A stretch of DNA of 53,203 nucleotides. It comes from Lewinellaceae bacterium. GTDB lineage: Bacteria; Bacteroidota; Bacteroidia; Chitinophagales; Saprospiraceae. The translations under genes and the position numbers were made by a program. The stretch lies in contig JAHELJ010000027.1 in assembly GCA_024644235.1 (NCBI GenBank), positions 1 through 53,203 of the forward strand. The letters run 5' to 3'. How positions within the stretch are numbered: the first letter of the stretch is position 1; each line of letters starts with the position of its first letter. A model generated the notes under the pieces. It saw nothing but the letters and a program-made list of their open reading frames with translations. It ran no database searches and was not told where the DNA came from. Shown here piece after piece: positions 40,716-50,231 of this stretch.

Positions 40716-43142
40716 ATGATTAAAGTTGCTACTCTCATTTTCGCCATTTTCCTATGGTTTCCCAGTACTGCCAAGTCTGGTGGTGAAATCTCGGGATCTC
40801 TGGTGACAGAGGCTGGAGACCAAGTTTCCTACGCCACCATAATGCTCAATCAGGCCTCTGACTCTTCATTATACAAGGCAGGGGTGAGCGAATTGGACGG
40901 ATCATTTCAATTTATCAACGTACCTGAAGGGTCTTATTTCATTCATATCACATATGTAGGCTATGCCTTCTACACATCAGATGTTATCGATCTGGCCCAG
41001 GGTGAAAAATTGAGACTACCGGTTATTACTATACGACAAGAGGCTGAAGAGCTTGATGAAGTTGTGGTGAAGGCGGCTCGACCATTGATCGAGGTACAAC
41101 CGGATAAAACAGTCTTTAATGTAGATGGCAGCATCAATGCTGCCGGCAATGATGCCATGGAACTGCTAAGGAAGGCTCCCGGGGTTGTTGTCGACAATAA
41201 TGATAACATTCTTTTGCAAGGTAAGAGTGGAGTCAAAGTCTACATAGATGGTAAGCCATCACCTTTGAGCACCTCGGACCTGGCAAACTACCTAAAGACC
41301 ATGCAGTCGACCGAGATTGATGCCATTGAAATCATTTCCAATCCCGGAGCGAAGTACGAGGCAGAAGGAAATGCAGGGATCATCAACATCCGCCTGAAAA
41401 AGGACAAAAGCCTGGGTACCAATGGCTCGCTTAATCTTGGCTACCGGTACGGTCAGAGCAGCAAATACTCTGCATCCACCAACTTCAATCATCGAAACAA
41501 GAATGTGAACATATTTGGTTCTTACAGTTACTTCGATGGTGACTTTAACAACGACTTTAGCCTGTACCGCGAGCAAAGCGGAATGATCTACGATCAGTCG
41601 AATAACAACGGCTACAGTACAAACTCACATAATTTCAGGATGGGTAGTGACTTCTTTCTCAGTGAGAAAAGTACCCTGGGCCTGCTTGTCACCGGCAATA
41701 TCAATAATTGGGAGAGTCTATCAAGGAGTAATACTGATATTGCCCCAATTGGTGGGGAACTGGCAGAGGTACTAGATGCCTCCAATGACGGAAATGGTGA
41801 TCGGGACAACTTTAATTTCAATATCAACTATGCACTACGAGGGTCGGAAGGAAGCAGCTTGAATATTGATGTGGACTACGGAAGATATCGCAATGCCGGG
41901 AACTCGTACCAACCCAATACCTATTTCGATCCGACCCGTTCTAACATAATATCACAAAGGATTTTCAGCACCATTACCCCGACGGATATTGATATCTATA
42001 CATTTAAGTTGGATCGGGAACAAAAGGCCCTGGGAGGGCAATTGGGGTATGGTGCCAAGTTCTCATTGGTACGAACCGACAACACTTACGACTTCTTCGA
42101 TGTCATTGATGGATCTGAAATTCTGAACGCTGACCGGAGCAACAATTTTGTCTATGAGGAAAATATCAATGCAGGATACCTGACCTGGAAGGGGAGCTAC
42201 AATGATAAGTGGACGGTGTCAGCTGGCCTTCGAGTGGAACACACGTATTCAAAAGGAGATCTCACCAGCGCAGTGGCGATTGATGACCAGGTAGTGGAAA
42301 GAGATTATTTCAATGTTTTTCCTTCTGGCGGTGTCACTTACCAGGCTTCCGAGAAACACAACCTTCGTCTGAACTACTCGCGCCGCATAGACCGTCCTAG
42401 CTATCAAGACCTGAATCCATTTGAAGATAAGTTGGATGAACTGACGTTTCAGAAAGGGAATCCTTTCCTGAATCCTCAGTATTCAAACAACATTGCTTTT
42501 ACTCACACCTACAATTATCGATTGACGTCAACCTTGAGTTACACCAATACCAAGGACGTTTTTACCCAGATTACGGATCAACTGGATGAGAGGTCAGCTA
42601 TTCTCACATATGTGAATCTCGCCAAGCAGACAAATCTGTCTCTCTCAGTAGCATATCCATTCTCGATTACAAAGTGGTGGGATGCCTACGGAACGGTAAC
42701 CGCCTATCGGTTACATAATGAAGCAAACTTTGACGGAAAGATCATTGATCTGAATGCAAACATCTTGAACTTCTATGCTCAGAATACCTTCCTGCTTCCG
42801 AAAGGATTCAAACTCGAATTGTCAGGTTGGTACAATTCTCCAGCTATCTGGCAGGGTAACTGGACGACTAACTCCCAGTATGACATCTCTGCGGGGATTC
42901 AGAAGAAGGTCTTTAATGATAAAGGAAACCTAAAGCTTTCTTTGAGCGATATCTTCCTGACGAACTCATGGAGCGGAGAGAGCCGGTTTGGGGATTTATT
43001 CATGACCGGAGGAGGTCAGTGGGAAAGCAGACAGGTGAGATTGAACTTTAGTTATTCGTTTGGGAATCAGCAAGTTAAATCATCTCGACGTCGAAGCACT
43101 GGCTTGGAAGATGAACAAAGAAGAGTTAAATCGGATAACTAG
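40716..43142 (+). CDS. TonB-type outer-membrane receptor (carboxypeptidase-regulatory-like plus barrel)
   Basis: 808 residues: signal peptide (1-20), a carboxypeptidase regulatory-like beta domain (about 22-105, 'GSLVTEAGDQVSYATIMLNQ...LDGSFQF'), a plug domain (about 115-225, 'DAMELLRKAPGVVVD' and 'GVKVYIDGKPSPL'), then a large outer-membrane barrel of the OMP_b-brl_3 kind ('LRLNYSRRIDRPSYQDLNPF'). Members import large or scarce ligands or act in outer-membrane assembly; no SusD partner is adjacent, so the ligand cannot be named. The stop is followed by a strong terminator, and the gene appears to be a single transcription unit. Confidence 0.88.
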   Translation: MIKVATLIFAIFLWFPSTAKSGGEISGSLVTEAGDQVSYATIMLNQASDSSLYKAGVSELDGSFQFINVPEGSYFIHITYVGYAFYTSDVIDLAQGEKLRLPVITIRQEAEELDEVVVKAARPLIEVQPDKTVFNVDGSINAAGNDAMELLRKAPGVVVDNNDNILLQGKSGVKVYIDGKPSPLSTSDLANYLKTMQSTEIDAIEIISNPGAKYEAEGNAGIINIRLKKDKSLGTNGSLNLGYRYGQSSKYSASTNFNHRNKNVNIFGSYSYFDGDFNNDFSLYREQSGMIYDQSNNNGYSTNSHNFRMGSDFFLSEKSTLGLLVTGNINNWESLSRSNTDIAPIGGELAEVLDASNDGNGDRDNFNFNINYALRGSEGSSLNIDVDYGRYRNAGNSYQPNTYFDPTRSNIISQRIFSTITPTDIDIYTFKLDREQKALGGQLGYGAKFSLVRTDNTYDFFDVIDGSEILNADRSNNFVYEENINAGYLTWKGSYNDKWTVSAGLRVEHTYSKGDLTSAVAIDDQVVERDYFNVFPSGGVTYQASEKHNLRLNYSRRIDRPSYQDLNPFEDKLDELTFQKGNPFLNPQYSNNIAFTHTYNYRLTSTLSYTNTKDVFTQITDQLDERSAILTYVNLAKQTNLSLSVAYPFSITKWWDAYGTVTAYRLHNEANFDGKIIDLNANILNFYAQNTFLLPKGFKLELSGWYNSPAIWQGNWTTNSQYDISAGIQKKVFNDKGNLKLSLSDIFLTNSWSGESRFGDLFMTGGGQWESRQVRLNFSYSFGNQQVKSSRRRSTGLEDEQRRVKSDN

Positions 43143-43168
43143 CCATAGACATTGAATTAAGATATCAG

Positions 43169-43199
43169 GCCGTGTATGCAAACATACACGGCTTTTTTT
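43169..43199 (+). terminator. Strong terminator after the TonB-type receptor gene
   Basis: GCCGTGTATG (43169-43178), loop CAAA, CATACACGGC (43183-43192), then seven T (43193-43199). It lies 26 nt after the stop codon. Confidence 0.94.
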
Positions 43200-43277
43200 G
43201 TGACTGGGTAGCAGCAAAGAAACGTTTCAGGTGTAATGCTAAATCTTTATCTTCACTGCTTCTAATCCGGACAATTG

Positions 43278-44192
43278 ATGAAATCAGATCGTTACACCTT
43301 TGAGGAGATCATGACTATGGCCTCTAATGGTGAGTTACCCGAAATAATTATTTGGGCCGCACCAGTAATGTTCTCCCTGGTTGCAGTGGAATATTTCCTT
43401 GAGTTTAAACGCAATAGAAAGGCATACGATGAGAAGGATCTTTGGGCATCTACCGCAATCGGCATCGGCAACGTCATCGTCACCGTTCTGAGCAAGTTTG
43501 TTACCTTTTTTGCCATTTGGGCATGCTACTACTACTTGGCTCCATGGACCATTCCTGCCACTTGGTGGTCATTCATTCTCTGCCTGATTGCTCTGGACTT
43601 TTGCCGCTATTGGGCACACCGTATCGCGCATGAGCAAAGGTTTTGGTGGGCTACCCACATTACTCATCATTCCTCCGAGCAATACTATTTTGGGGTGAGC
43701 TTCAGATTGAGTTGGGTGCAACACCTGAAGCTGATTTTCTTTTTGCCAGTAGCAATCGCCGGCTTTGATCCTGTTATCTTCTTCATCTGCCATCAAATCG
43801 AAGTGTTGTACCAATTCTGGATTCATACCGAGTACATTAAGAAACTTCCCACTCCGATCGAGTATATTTTTACAACACCTTCACACCACCGGGTTCATCA
43901 CGCTACCAATGACCAGTACATTGACAAGAATTATGGTTCCACATTTATTATCTGGGACCGGATGTTTGGCACGTTTGAACCAGAGAAAGAGCAGCCGGTT
44001 TATGGTATCACTACCCCGGTGGAATCCTACAATCCGGTATATCTGGTGTTTCATGAGTTCATCAATATCTTTCGTGACATGAAGAAGCTGAAATCATGGA
44101 AAAATCGCTTTCGGTTGCTTTGGAGTTTGCCTGGCTCGGAATATGATGGAGATAAGGATGCCTTTATCAGAGACAAAGGCATCAATACTTGA
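43278..44192 (+). CDS. Sterol desaturase / fatty acid hydroxylase family membrane protein
   Basis: 304 residues from the ATG at 43278 (preceded in frame by a TTG). Several membrane segments and the three histidine clusters of the di-iron family are present: HRIAH (114-118), HITHH (127-131) and HHRVHH (203-208). It is similar in layout to alkylglycerol mono-oxygenase and sterol desaturase proteins of Bacteroidota. The substrate is unknown; a lipid or carotenoid-like hydrocarbon is plausible. It stands alone between terminators. Confidence 0.88.
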   Translation: MKSDRYTFEEIMTMASNGELPEIIIWAAPVMFSLVAVEYFLEFKRNRKAYDEKDLWASTAIGIGNVIVTVLSKFVTFFAIWACYYYLAPWTIPATWWSFILCLIALDFCRYWAHRIAHEQRFWWATHITHHSSEQYYFGVSFRLSWVQHLKLIFFLPVAIAGFDPVIFFICHQIEVLYQFWIHTEYIKKLPTPIEYIFTTPSHHRVHHATNDQYIDKNYGSTFIIWDRMFGTFEPEKEQPVYGITTPVESYNPVYLVFHEFINIFRDMKKLKSWKNRFRLLWSLPGSEYDGDKDAFIRDKGINT

Positions 44193-44214
44193 TCGAGCGC
44201 TGGACTCAGATTTA

Positions 44215-44280
44215 CTAGGTCAATTCCTATCAGCCAAAGACTGTTGTTCTCCGTAGTGGCTACCTAGGATATTCTTTTTT
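44215..44280 (+). terminator. Long hairpin and T-run after the hydroxylase gene
   Basis: CTAGGT (44215-44220) with ACCTAG (44262-44267) encloses AGCCA (44232-44236) with TGGCT (44257-44261); after GATATTC comes a T-run. It lies between convergent genes. Long loops make it a moderate candidate. Confidence 0.45.
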
Positions 44281-44302
44281 ATGAAAAAAGTTGAAATAGG
44301 AC

Positions 44303-44755
44303 CTACTCTTCGTCCCACTTCAGCCCCGCCAGGATGCCGTACATATAAAATTCTGCATAGCGGAGATACATATCAAAGACCTGGCTGAGCCGTTCTGATA
44401 AATTGCCTTTGTATTTGCTCAAAAACAAACTTCTGCGGCTTACAACTTTGAAGTGTCTGCGGAGATATTGGTACAAGTTGATACCCTTGGAATCAGCCAA
44501 AGGATAAATATTAAAACTTACTGCCCCTTCATTATGGCGACCGGTCAAGAAGGTGATCTTCAAAACACGGGTAGAACTTCGAAAAAAGGCGGTGAACTTT
44601 CCGGATCCTGAGCTGAAGATCTTATAAATCTGATGGGTCTCCAGTTGAAAACCGAATCGTTCCAGCAACGGAACCAGCCTGGCTATTTGTTCCTGAAACA
44701 TTTGTTGCCGCTCCACCAGAGCGGACATCCATGGATTGCGGTAATGAACTTCCAT
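44303..44755 (-). CDS. Conserved-looking protein of unknown function
   Basis: 150 residues from the ATG at 44755 (MEVHYRNPWM). An upstream in-frame start at 44908 would overlap the divergent neighbour, and its extra 51 residues look non-coding. The product is basic and soluble-looking, with a predicted helical N-terminus (LVERQQMFQEQIARLVPLLERF) and a mixed middle (SGKFTAFFRSSTRVLKITFLTGRHNEGAVSFNIYPL). I do not recognise a family. It is convergent with the hydroxylase gene and divergent from the membrane-protein gene at 44863. Confidence 0.65.
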   Translation of the reverse strand: MEVHYRNPWMSALVERQQMFQEQIARLVPLLERFGFQLETHQIYKIFSSGSGKFTAFFRSSTRVLKITFLTGRHNEGAVSFNIYPLADSKGINLYQYLRRHFKVVSRRSLFLSKYKGNLSERLSQVFDMYLRYAEFYMYGILAGLKWDEE

Positions 44756-44862
44756 TGGTCTATTAGGGGAGGGAAGGTATAAATTAGAACGTAGAAGCAG
44801 CGGCTTTCGTTTTGAAATTACTGTTTTTATATGATTTGTAGGTTGAAATTGTACATTCACAC

Positions 44863-45729
44863 ATGGCCCGAACTCGCTTTCTAATCGCGAAGTATCCATG
44901 GCAAACATGGGTTGGGCTTGGCATGGTCACCTTGTTCTGGTATCTAAACTGGGGTCTTTCCGGTCTTCGCACGCATTGGGCGTTCTTTCCGCTGTGGCTC
45001 GGTTATATCTTCTTTCTCGATGGCCTTGTCTATCGTCGGACTGGTGCATCTCCCTTTCGCCGTTCTTTCTGGAGATGGATAGGATATTTCATTATTTCAG
45101 CTCCAGTCTGGTGGATCTTCGAATGGGTAAATATACGAGTGGGGTATTGGGACTACCAGCCTATCGAAACTTTTAGTGAGGCGGCCTACGTATTCTATTG
45201 TACTATCAATTTTTCCATAGTCATTCCAGCTGTTTTTACCACAGCTGAATGGTTGGATAATCATTTTGATGAGAAGGCATTTACTAGGGGACCGGTGATT
45301 GGTTCAAGTTCTAACTCCAGAATGATTGTGTTGGCATTAGGTGTAGCTATGCTCGCAGCAACACTGATTTGGCCTGCCATTGGATCCCCGTTAATCTGGA
45401 TTTCACTTTTCTTGATCCTAGATCCAATTAATCATTTTCTTGGATTCCGGAGCATTCTGAGTGAGACTGCCGAAAGGAAGTGGCGAACAGTAGTAATCTT
45501 ATTTCTGGCGTCTTTGATTTGTGGCTTCTTCTGGGAACTGTGGAACTTCTATTCATTGCCTAAATGGATATATCATGTGCCCTATGTTGACTTCTGGCAT
45601 GTTTTCGAAATGCCTGCACTGGGATATTTAGGTTACCTACCTTTTGGATTGGAGCTATTCGCGATGTATCATTTCATCGTGGGTGTATTGGGTGGCATTC
45701 CACATATTAAACTAGATAATAATATTTAA
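44863..45729 (+). CDS. Polytopic membrane protein with internal duplication, function unknown
   Basis: 288 residues with about eight hydrophobic segments. The two halves resemble each other: a 'WLGYIFFLD' segment (45-53) against 'WISLFLILD' (179-187), and 'WWIFEWVN' (83-90) against 'GFFWELWN' (221-228), offset by 134-138 residues. Conserved-looking acidic and aromatic residues (Glu87, Trp96, Glu225, Glu249, Glu264) lie near membrane ends. The two-repeat layout with an aromatic segment then Pro and Glu is reminiscent of the CrtYcd lycopene cyclase at 15243, but the similarity is too weak to claim homology. No family was recognised. Confidence 0.7.
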   Translation: MARTRFLIAKYPWQTWVGLGMVTLFWYLNWGLSGLRTHWAFFPLWLGYIFFLDGLVYRRTGASPFRRSFWRWIGYFIISAPVWWIFEWVNIRVGYWDYQPIETFSEAAYVFYCTINFSIVIPAVFTTAEWLDNHFDEKAFTRGPVIGSSSNSRMIVLALGVAMLAATLIWPAIGSPLIWISLFLILDPINHFLGFRSILSETAERKWRTVVILFLASLICGFFWELWNFYSLPKWIYHVPYVDFWHVFEMPALGYLGYLPFGLELFAMYHFIVGVLGGIPHIKLDNNI

Positions 45730-45788
45730 TTTGTATTGCTTGTACAATATTGCGTTGTTTTTAAGGTTTTAAAATCATACCACGGTAA

Positions 45789-45834
45789 TACGAACTCCTC
45801 GATTACTACGAACCATTTTCAAACACTTACGATC
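45789..45834. repeat. TACGAAC direct repeats upstream of the FN3 gene
   Basis: TACGAAC at 45789-45795 and 45807-45813, and TACGATC at 45828-45834, spaced 18 and 21 bp, within the 198-bp gap before the FN3-protein gene. Possible regulator boxes. I found no good TAnnTTTG promoter in this gap. Confidence 0.35.
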
Positions 45835-45927
45835 CAACTCTGCTAATAATCTTGTAATACCTTCTTTGCAAACAGGCTAACGGTTTGTACCGGTTTTATT
45901 AACCCTTTACAACAAAATTTGATTGCA

Positions 45928-48618
45928 ATGAAGAAATTTTTTCCGACCCTTCGGGTAATGGCATTATCATGCCTGATCCCAGTGCTTTTCCAACTCCATG
46001 CAAAGGCTGGCACTGGTGCCAAGTGCGAGAAACCGGTCAATCTTTCGGTCTCAGAAATTAGCGACTCTTCAGTCGTGGTGACATGGTTGGGAAATTCTGA
46101 TGCTATACTTTACCATATTGATGTAGGAAGTAAGGAAAAGACACCAAAGTTTGATCTCAAGGTAAGTACTTCTGATACTTCCCTCGAAATCACTGGTCTT
46201 TCACCAGGCGGATACTACAAATTCAGAGTGAAAGCCACTTGTATGGATGGGTCCAGTAGCGGCTCATCGAAGTGGCATGACTTCATGACATCCGGCCAGG
46301 GCAATGAGAAGAAGAATGCCTGTATGAAACCCACTAATCTGGCATTACATGAGGTTACCGGCCAGACGGCGGTGCTGTCATGGTATGGTGGTACTGATGC
46401 TGTGGAGTTTCGGCTCGATGTAAAGAGCAAGGAAAAAACTCCCAAATATAAGTTAGAGACTGTCACTTCTGACACTTCAATAATGATAGACGGACTGGTA
46501 CCCGGGGGAAAATATCAATGGAGAGTAAAGTCAACTTGCAGTAATGGTGCATCCAGTGGTTCCTCAAACTGGGTTGTTTTCGTGACTAGTTCAGAACCCG
46601 GGGATTCTACCGGAGTATGTCCTCCACCTGCGTCATTAATGGTATCAGACATCACCACTACTTCGGCCCTTATTTCCTGGATGTCTGATCCCAGTGCGAC
46701 GGGGTACCTCCTCCGGGTTATGAATGCTCCTGGCACTCCAGACCTCAATGTCGAGATGGAATTGCCGGGATCGCCTTATGTTATCGATGGGCTATCTCCC
46801 GGAGGAAGCTATCAAGTGGTTTTGAAGGCACTTTGTGATTCAACAGAAATGAGTGATGAGATACTCTTGAGCTTTGCAGCCGATTCGGGTATTTCAGATG
46901 ATTCATGTTCTAGCCCGGATTCCTTACAGGTCGAGCCTCTCAATGATTCTATGTCGATATTGAGCTGGGTGGGTCCTGATTCCGCCGGTTTCCGGGTGGA
47001 GGTAGAGAGTCTTGATTCGGCAGTAATCTACAATGCGGATACAATCATCAGCGTAACAGTGTTATTACTGGAGAATTTACTTGCTGGGGTGCACTATCAG
47101 TTCAGAGTTGCCACGATATGCGACACGACTGCCGCGTCTTCATTTTCAGAATGGCAACAGTTTATCGGTGGAGTGGACTCAACCTCTTTGGATAGTTGCA
47201 CCGTACCACATGACCTGCAGGTGGTGGCAACGACTGATACAAGTAGTGTTCTTAGCTGGTCGGCACCCGATAGCAGTTCGTTTCAGGTAGTAGTGGAGAA
47301 AGTAGATACGATGATGATGATTTTGTACGATAGCATTGTATCTGATACCTCTCTTCTTGTTGCTGATCTTGATTCCAGTGACACCTATCGCTTCCAAGTC
47401 AGAACCATTTGCGACAGTGTCACTACTAGCGAGTATTCTGAATGGCTGGAATTCATCACTGGGGCGGATAGTCACACCGATACATGTGAGACTCCCTCAG
47501 ACCTCACTGCATTGGTCTTGAGTGATACGAGTGCTACATTATCTTGGAGCGGGCCTGACTCTGCCGAATTTCACCTGGTAGTGGAGAGACTTGACTCGGT
47601 AAATGAGGTAATCCTCGACACAGTTACTGTAGACACTTCCTTTAGCATCGAGCATCTCGATAGTGCCACCAACTACCAGTTTGGGGTGGTCTCCATTTGT
47701 GATCTCCTTTCAATGAGTCCTCCATCGGAATACCATCAATTCAGCACATTGCGCGACACCATGGCTCCAGAAGCCTGCCCAGTAGCCGAGCTCACAGTCG
47801 ATAGTGTAACTATGACCACGGTTTCACTTTCGTGGACTGCGATTGGCGACTCTTCACAGTATGAAATCGAAGTAGAGAATATTGGAGTTACACCGCCCTT
47901 TTCATTCGTGACTGTTACTGCCGATTCCGTTCAATCGGTGGCAGGTCTTTCGCCGGGTGGCCTTTATCATGCTAGAATAACCACATTGTGCAACGATTCT
48001 ACGGCGAGTGAGCCTTCAGCCTGGGTAGAGTTTGAAACGATTGCTGATTCGCTGGAGGTTGCCTGCCCAGTTCCAATTGACCTTTACGCCATATCGTTAT
48101 CCGATACCACAACGGAGATAGGATGGACAGGTTCACCAAGTGCGGTGCAGTATGAATTTGAAATCCAGAGCCTGGATACGACAAATGCATTTCAATTCAT
48201 AAGTACAACTTCTGACACATTTGAAATTATTGAAGGACTGGAGGCAGGGGGCTTGTACCAATTTAAGGTCACTGCTTTTTGTTTAGATGAGAGTGTCAGT
48301 GAAGACTCAGAATGGTTTGAGTTTTCAGTGGGAGTGGGAGATAGCCTTTCTGTCAGTGCAAATTCCATAGCTCCTGCTTTCCCTAATCCGGTTTCCAACC
48401 AATTGACATTGATGGTTCCCGAAGGGGGATTTGGATACCTTACCCTGGTACAACTTAGCGATCTGGGTGGTCGGATCGTTCATCAGGAATCTTATGAAGG
48501 CTTGCATGAAGGCGATGAAATAACACTTGAGACAACCTCGCTCAGGGAGGGATACTATCAACTCAGAGTGAGGGGGCCGGTGCGTACCCATCAACAGATG
48601 ATTTTCGTATCGCGTTGA
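45928..48618 (+). CDS. Secreted protein with eight fibronectin type III repeats and T9SS sorting domain
   Basis: 896 residues from the ATG at 45928 (MKKFFPTL; a TTG at 45919 is less likely). A signal peptide (about 1-28) is followed by eight FN3 repeats of ~90-105 residues. Each opens with Cys-x-x-P or CPV ('CEKPVNLSVSEISDSSVVVTW') and ends with a 'YxFRVxxxC...S.W..F' strand; the paired cysteines probably form one disulfide per repeat. A type A sorting domain closes the protein ('APAFPNPVSNQLTL...YQLRVRG'). Repeats 4-6 are unusually rich in Asp-Ser pairs. A surface adhesin or spacer role is inferred; no catalytic domain is seen. Confidence 0.88.
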   Translation: MKKFFPTLRVMALSCLIPVLFQLHAKAGTGAKCEKPVNLSVSEISDSSVVVTWLGNSDAILYHIDVGSKEKTPKFDLKVSTSDTSLEITGLSPGGYYKFRVKATCMDGSSSGSSKWHDFMTSGQGNEKKNACMKPTNLALHEVTGQTAVLSWYGGTDAVEFRLDVKSKEKTPKYKLETVTSDTSIMIDGLVPGGKYQWRVKSTCSNGASSGSSNWVVFVTSSEPGDSTGVCPPPASLMVSDITTTSALISWMSDPSATGYLLRVMNAPGTPDLNVEMELPGSPYVIDGLSPGGSYQVVLKALCDSTEMSDEILLSFAADSGISDDSCSSPDSLQVEPLNDSMSILSWVGPDSAGFRVEVESLDSAVIYNADTIISVTVLLLENLLAGVHYQFRVATICDTTAASSFSEWQQFIGGVDSTSLDSCTVPHDLQVVATTDTSSVLSWSAPDSSSFQVVVEKVDTMMMILYDSIVSDTSLLVADLDSSDTYRFQVRTICDSVTTSEYSEWLEFITGADSHTDTCETPSDLTALVLSDTSATLSWSGPDSAEFHLVVERLDSVNEVILDTVTVDTSFSIEHLDSATNYQFGVVSICDLLSMSPPSEYHQFSTLRDTMAPEACPVAELTVDSVTMTTVSLSWTAIGDSSQYEIEVENIGVTPPFSFVTVTADSVQSVAGLSPGGLYHARITTLCNDSTASEPSAWVEFETIADSLEVACPVPIDLYAISLSDTTTEIGWTGSPSAVQYEFEIQSLDTTNAFQFISTTSDTFEIIEGLEAGGLYQFKVTAFCLDESVSEDSEWFEFSVGVGDSLSVSANSIAPAFPNPVSNQLTLMVPEGGFGYLTLVQLSDLGGRIVHQESYEGLHEGDEITLETTSLREGYYQLRVRGPVRTHQQMIFVSR

Positions 48619-48640
48619 CCTCTAAGTTCAGTTTTCTGTT

Positions 48641-48676
48641 TGAGCCCGGTGATCATATTGCCGGGCTCATTATTTT
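48641..48676. terminator. Bidirectional terminator between convergent genes
   Basis: TGAGCCCGG (48641-48649), an 11-nt loop, CCGGGCTCA (48661-48669), then TTATTTTC on the plus strand. The minus strand reads into a weaker T-poor flank. It serves the FN3 gene (stop 48618) and probably the MFS gene (stop 48678). Confidence 0.8.
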
Positions 48677-48677
48677 C

Positions 48678-50177
48678 TTATGAAGGATCGTCAACAAAGA
48701 GGGTTAGAATGCCAGCGAGCACAAATGATATTCCACCGACCAGCAAGGCATAAATCGCGTTACCACCGAATAGCGAACCGACGATGAATCCCAGAATCGT
48801 AGCTGCTACAATTTGCGGGATCACAATAAAGAAGTTAAATACTCCCATGAAGTATCCCATTTTGTCTGCCGGTAGGGAGCCTGTAAGAATTGCGTAGGGC
48901 ATGGCTAAAATGCTTGCCCAGGCAATACCGACACCCACCATAGATACCAGAAGCTGGTTAGGGGAGGTCACAAAGAATATTGAGATCAAGCCCAGGGCAC
49001 CAAGTGCCAGGGCAATGCTGTGCGTGATCTTGCGACTTGTTTTCTTAGCCACAACCGGCAATAAGAACGCGATGGCTGCAGCCACACCATTGTAGACGGC
49101 AAAGCAAACGCTCACCCAATTTGCTCCTTCATTGTACAGCGATGAAGTCGGATCGTCGGTACCATAAACATGACCTGTCACCGCGGCGGTGGTATAAATC
49201 CACATGGCAAAGAGTGCGAACCAGGAAAAAAATTGCACCCATGCCAATTGCCGCATGGTCCGGGGCATATGCATCAAATCATTTATCATTGTTGAGAAGC
49301 CAGCACCTGCTTCCCCACCCCCTTGCATCACCCAGGATATCAGCAATAAAATTCCAAAGAGAATCACACCTCCACCTAGCACATAAAGCTCTTTGGCCAA
49401 TTCATAGTTGGCAACCGACCAGGTAAAGGATGCACCTAAAAGAATCAGTATCATACCTATACGCTGCTGCTTAATGGCATTTGCCTGAACCTGAGCCGGT
49501 GTCCAGGATTCAAGTTGATAATCAAGCTCCTGACTTCCAAAGGCCTCAAGTTCTTTGGGACTGTATTCAAAAGATCGCACTACCGTCCAGAGCACTGCCA
49601 GAAAGAAGATTGATCCTCCCAGATAAAACGACCATTTCACCGAATCAGGGATAATTCCTGCAGGTGCTTCGTTAGCCACTCCAAACCAGTTTGCCAGGAC
49701 ATAAGGTAACATAGAGGCCACGACTGCCCCGGTTCCGATAAAGAAACTTTGCATGGCAAACCCGGATGTTCGCTGTTCATCCGGAAGATTGTCACCAACA
49801 AACGCCCGGAACGGTTCCATCGAGATATTGATCGATGCATCCATGATCCAGAGCATGCCGGCGGCGATCCAAAGGGTAGGGGAGTTTGGCATGATGAATA
49901 GGGCGAGAGAGGCGAATACAGCACCGATAAGAAAGTAAGGCCTTCTCCTGCCCAGTCGGTTCCAGGTACGATCGCTAAGGTATCCGATAATTGGTTGGAC
50001 GATCAGCCCGGTTATTGGAGCCGCAATCCAGAGAATAGGTATGTCATCTATGTTTGCCCCAAGGGTCTGAAAAATTCGACTGACATTGGCATTCTGCAGG
50101 GCAAATCCAAATTGGATACCAAGAAATCCAAAGCTCATGTTCCAGATCTGCCAAAAACTAAGGCGCGGTTTGTTCAT
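48678..50177 (-). CDS. MFS transporter, SLC45/GPH sugar-cation symporter-like
   Basis: 499 residues from the ATG at 50177 ([10 protein letters not shown]); an in-frame TTG at 50204 is less likely. Twelve membrane segments are expected. The N-terminus '[28 protein letters not shown]' and the loop '[22 protein letters not shown]' (between helices 2 and 3) are typical of the Bacteroidota maltose/sucrose-type MFS group (only part is quoted as landmark). The substrate is not proven; no glycosidase is adjacent. It lies 54 bp after the AbfD-like gene in the same direction, so it may be in one operon with it. Confidence 0.85.
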   Translation of the reverse strand: MNKPRLSFWQIWNMSFGFLGIQFGFALQNANVSRIFQTLGANIDDIPILWIAAPITGLIVQPIIGYLSDRTWNRLGRRRPYFLIGAVFASLALFIMPNSPTLWIAAGMLWIMDASINISMEPFRAFVGDNLPDEQRTSGFAMQSFFIGTGAVVASMLPYVLANWFGVANEAPAGIIPDSVKWSFYLGGSIFFLAVLWTVVRSFEYSPKELEAFGSQELDYQLESWTPAQVQANAIKQQRIGMILILLGASFTWSVANYELAKELYVLGGGVILFGILLLISWVMQGGGEAGAGFSTMINDLMHMPRTMRQLAWVQFFSWFALFAMWIYTTAAVTGHVYGTDDPTSSLYNEGANWVSVCFAVYNGVAAAIAFLLPVVAKKTSRKITHSIALALGALGLISIFFVTSPNQLLVSMVGVGIAWASILAMPYAILTGSLPADKMGYFMGVFNFFIVIPQIVAATILGFIVGSLFGGNAIYALLVGGISFVLAGILTLFVDDPS

Positions 50178-50231
50178 TTGTTCCAGGCTTGGCCCAGCCA
50201 GCAAGATAGTAAATCGAAGGGGTTGATCCTT

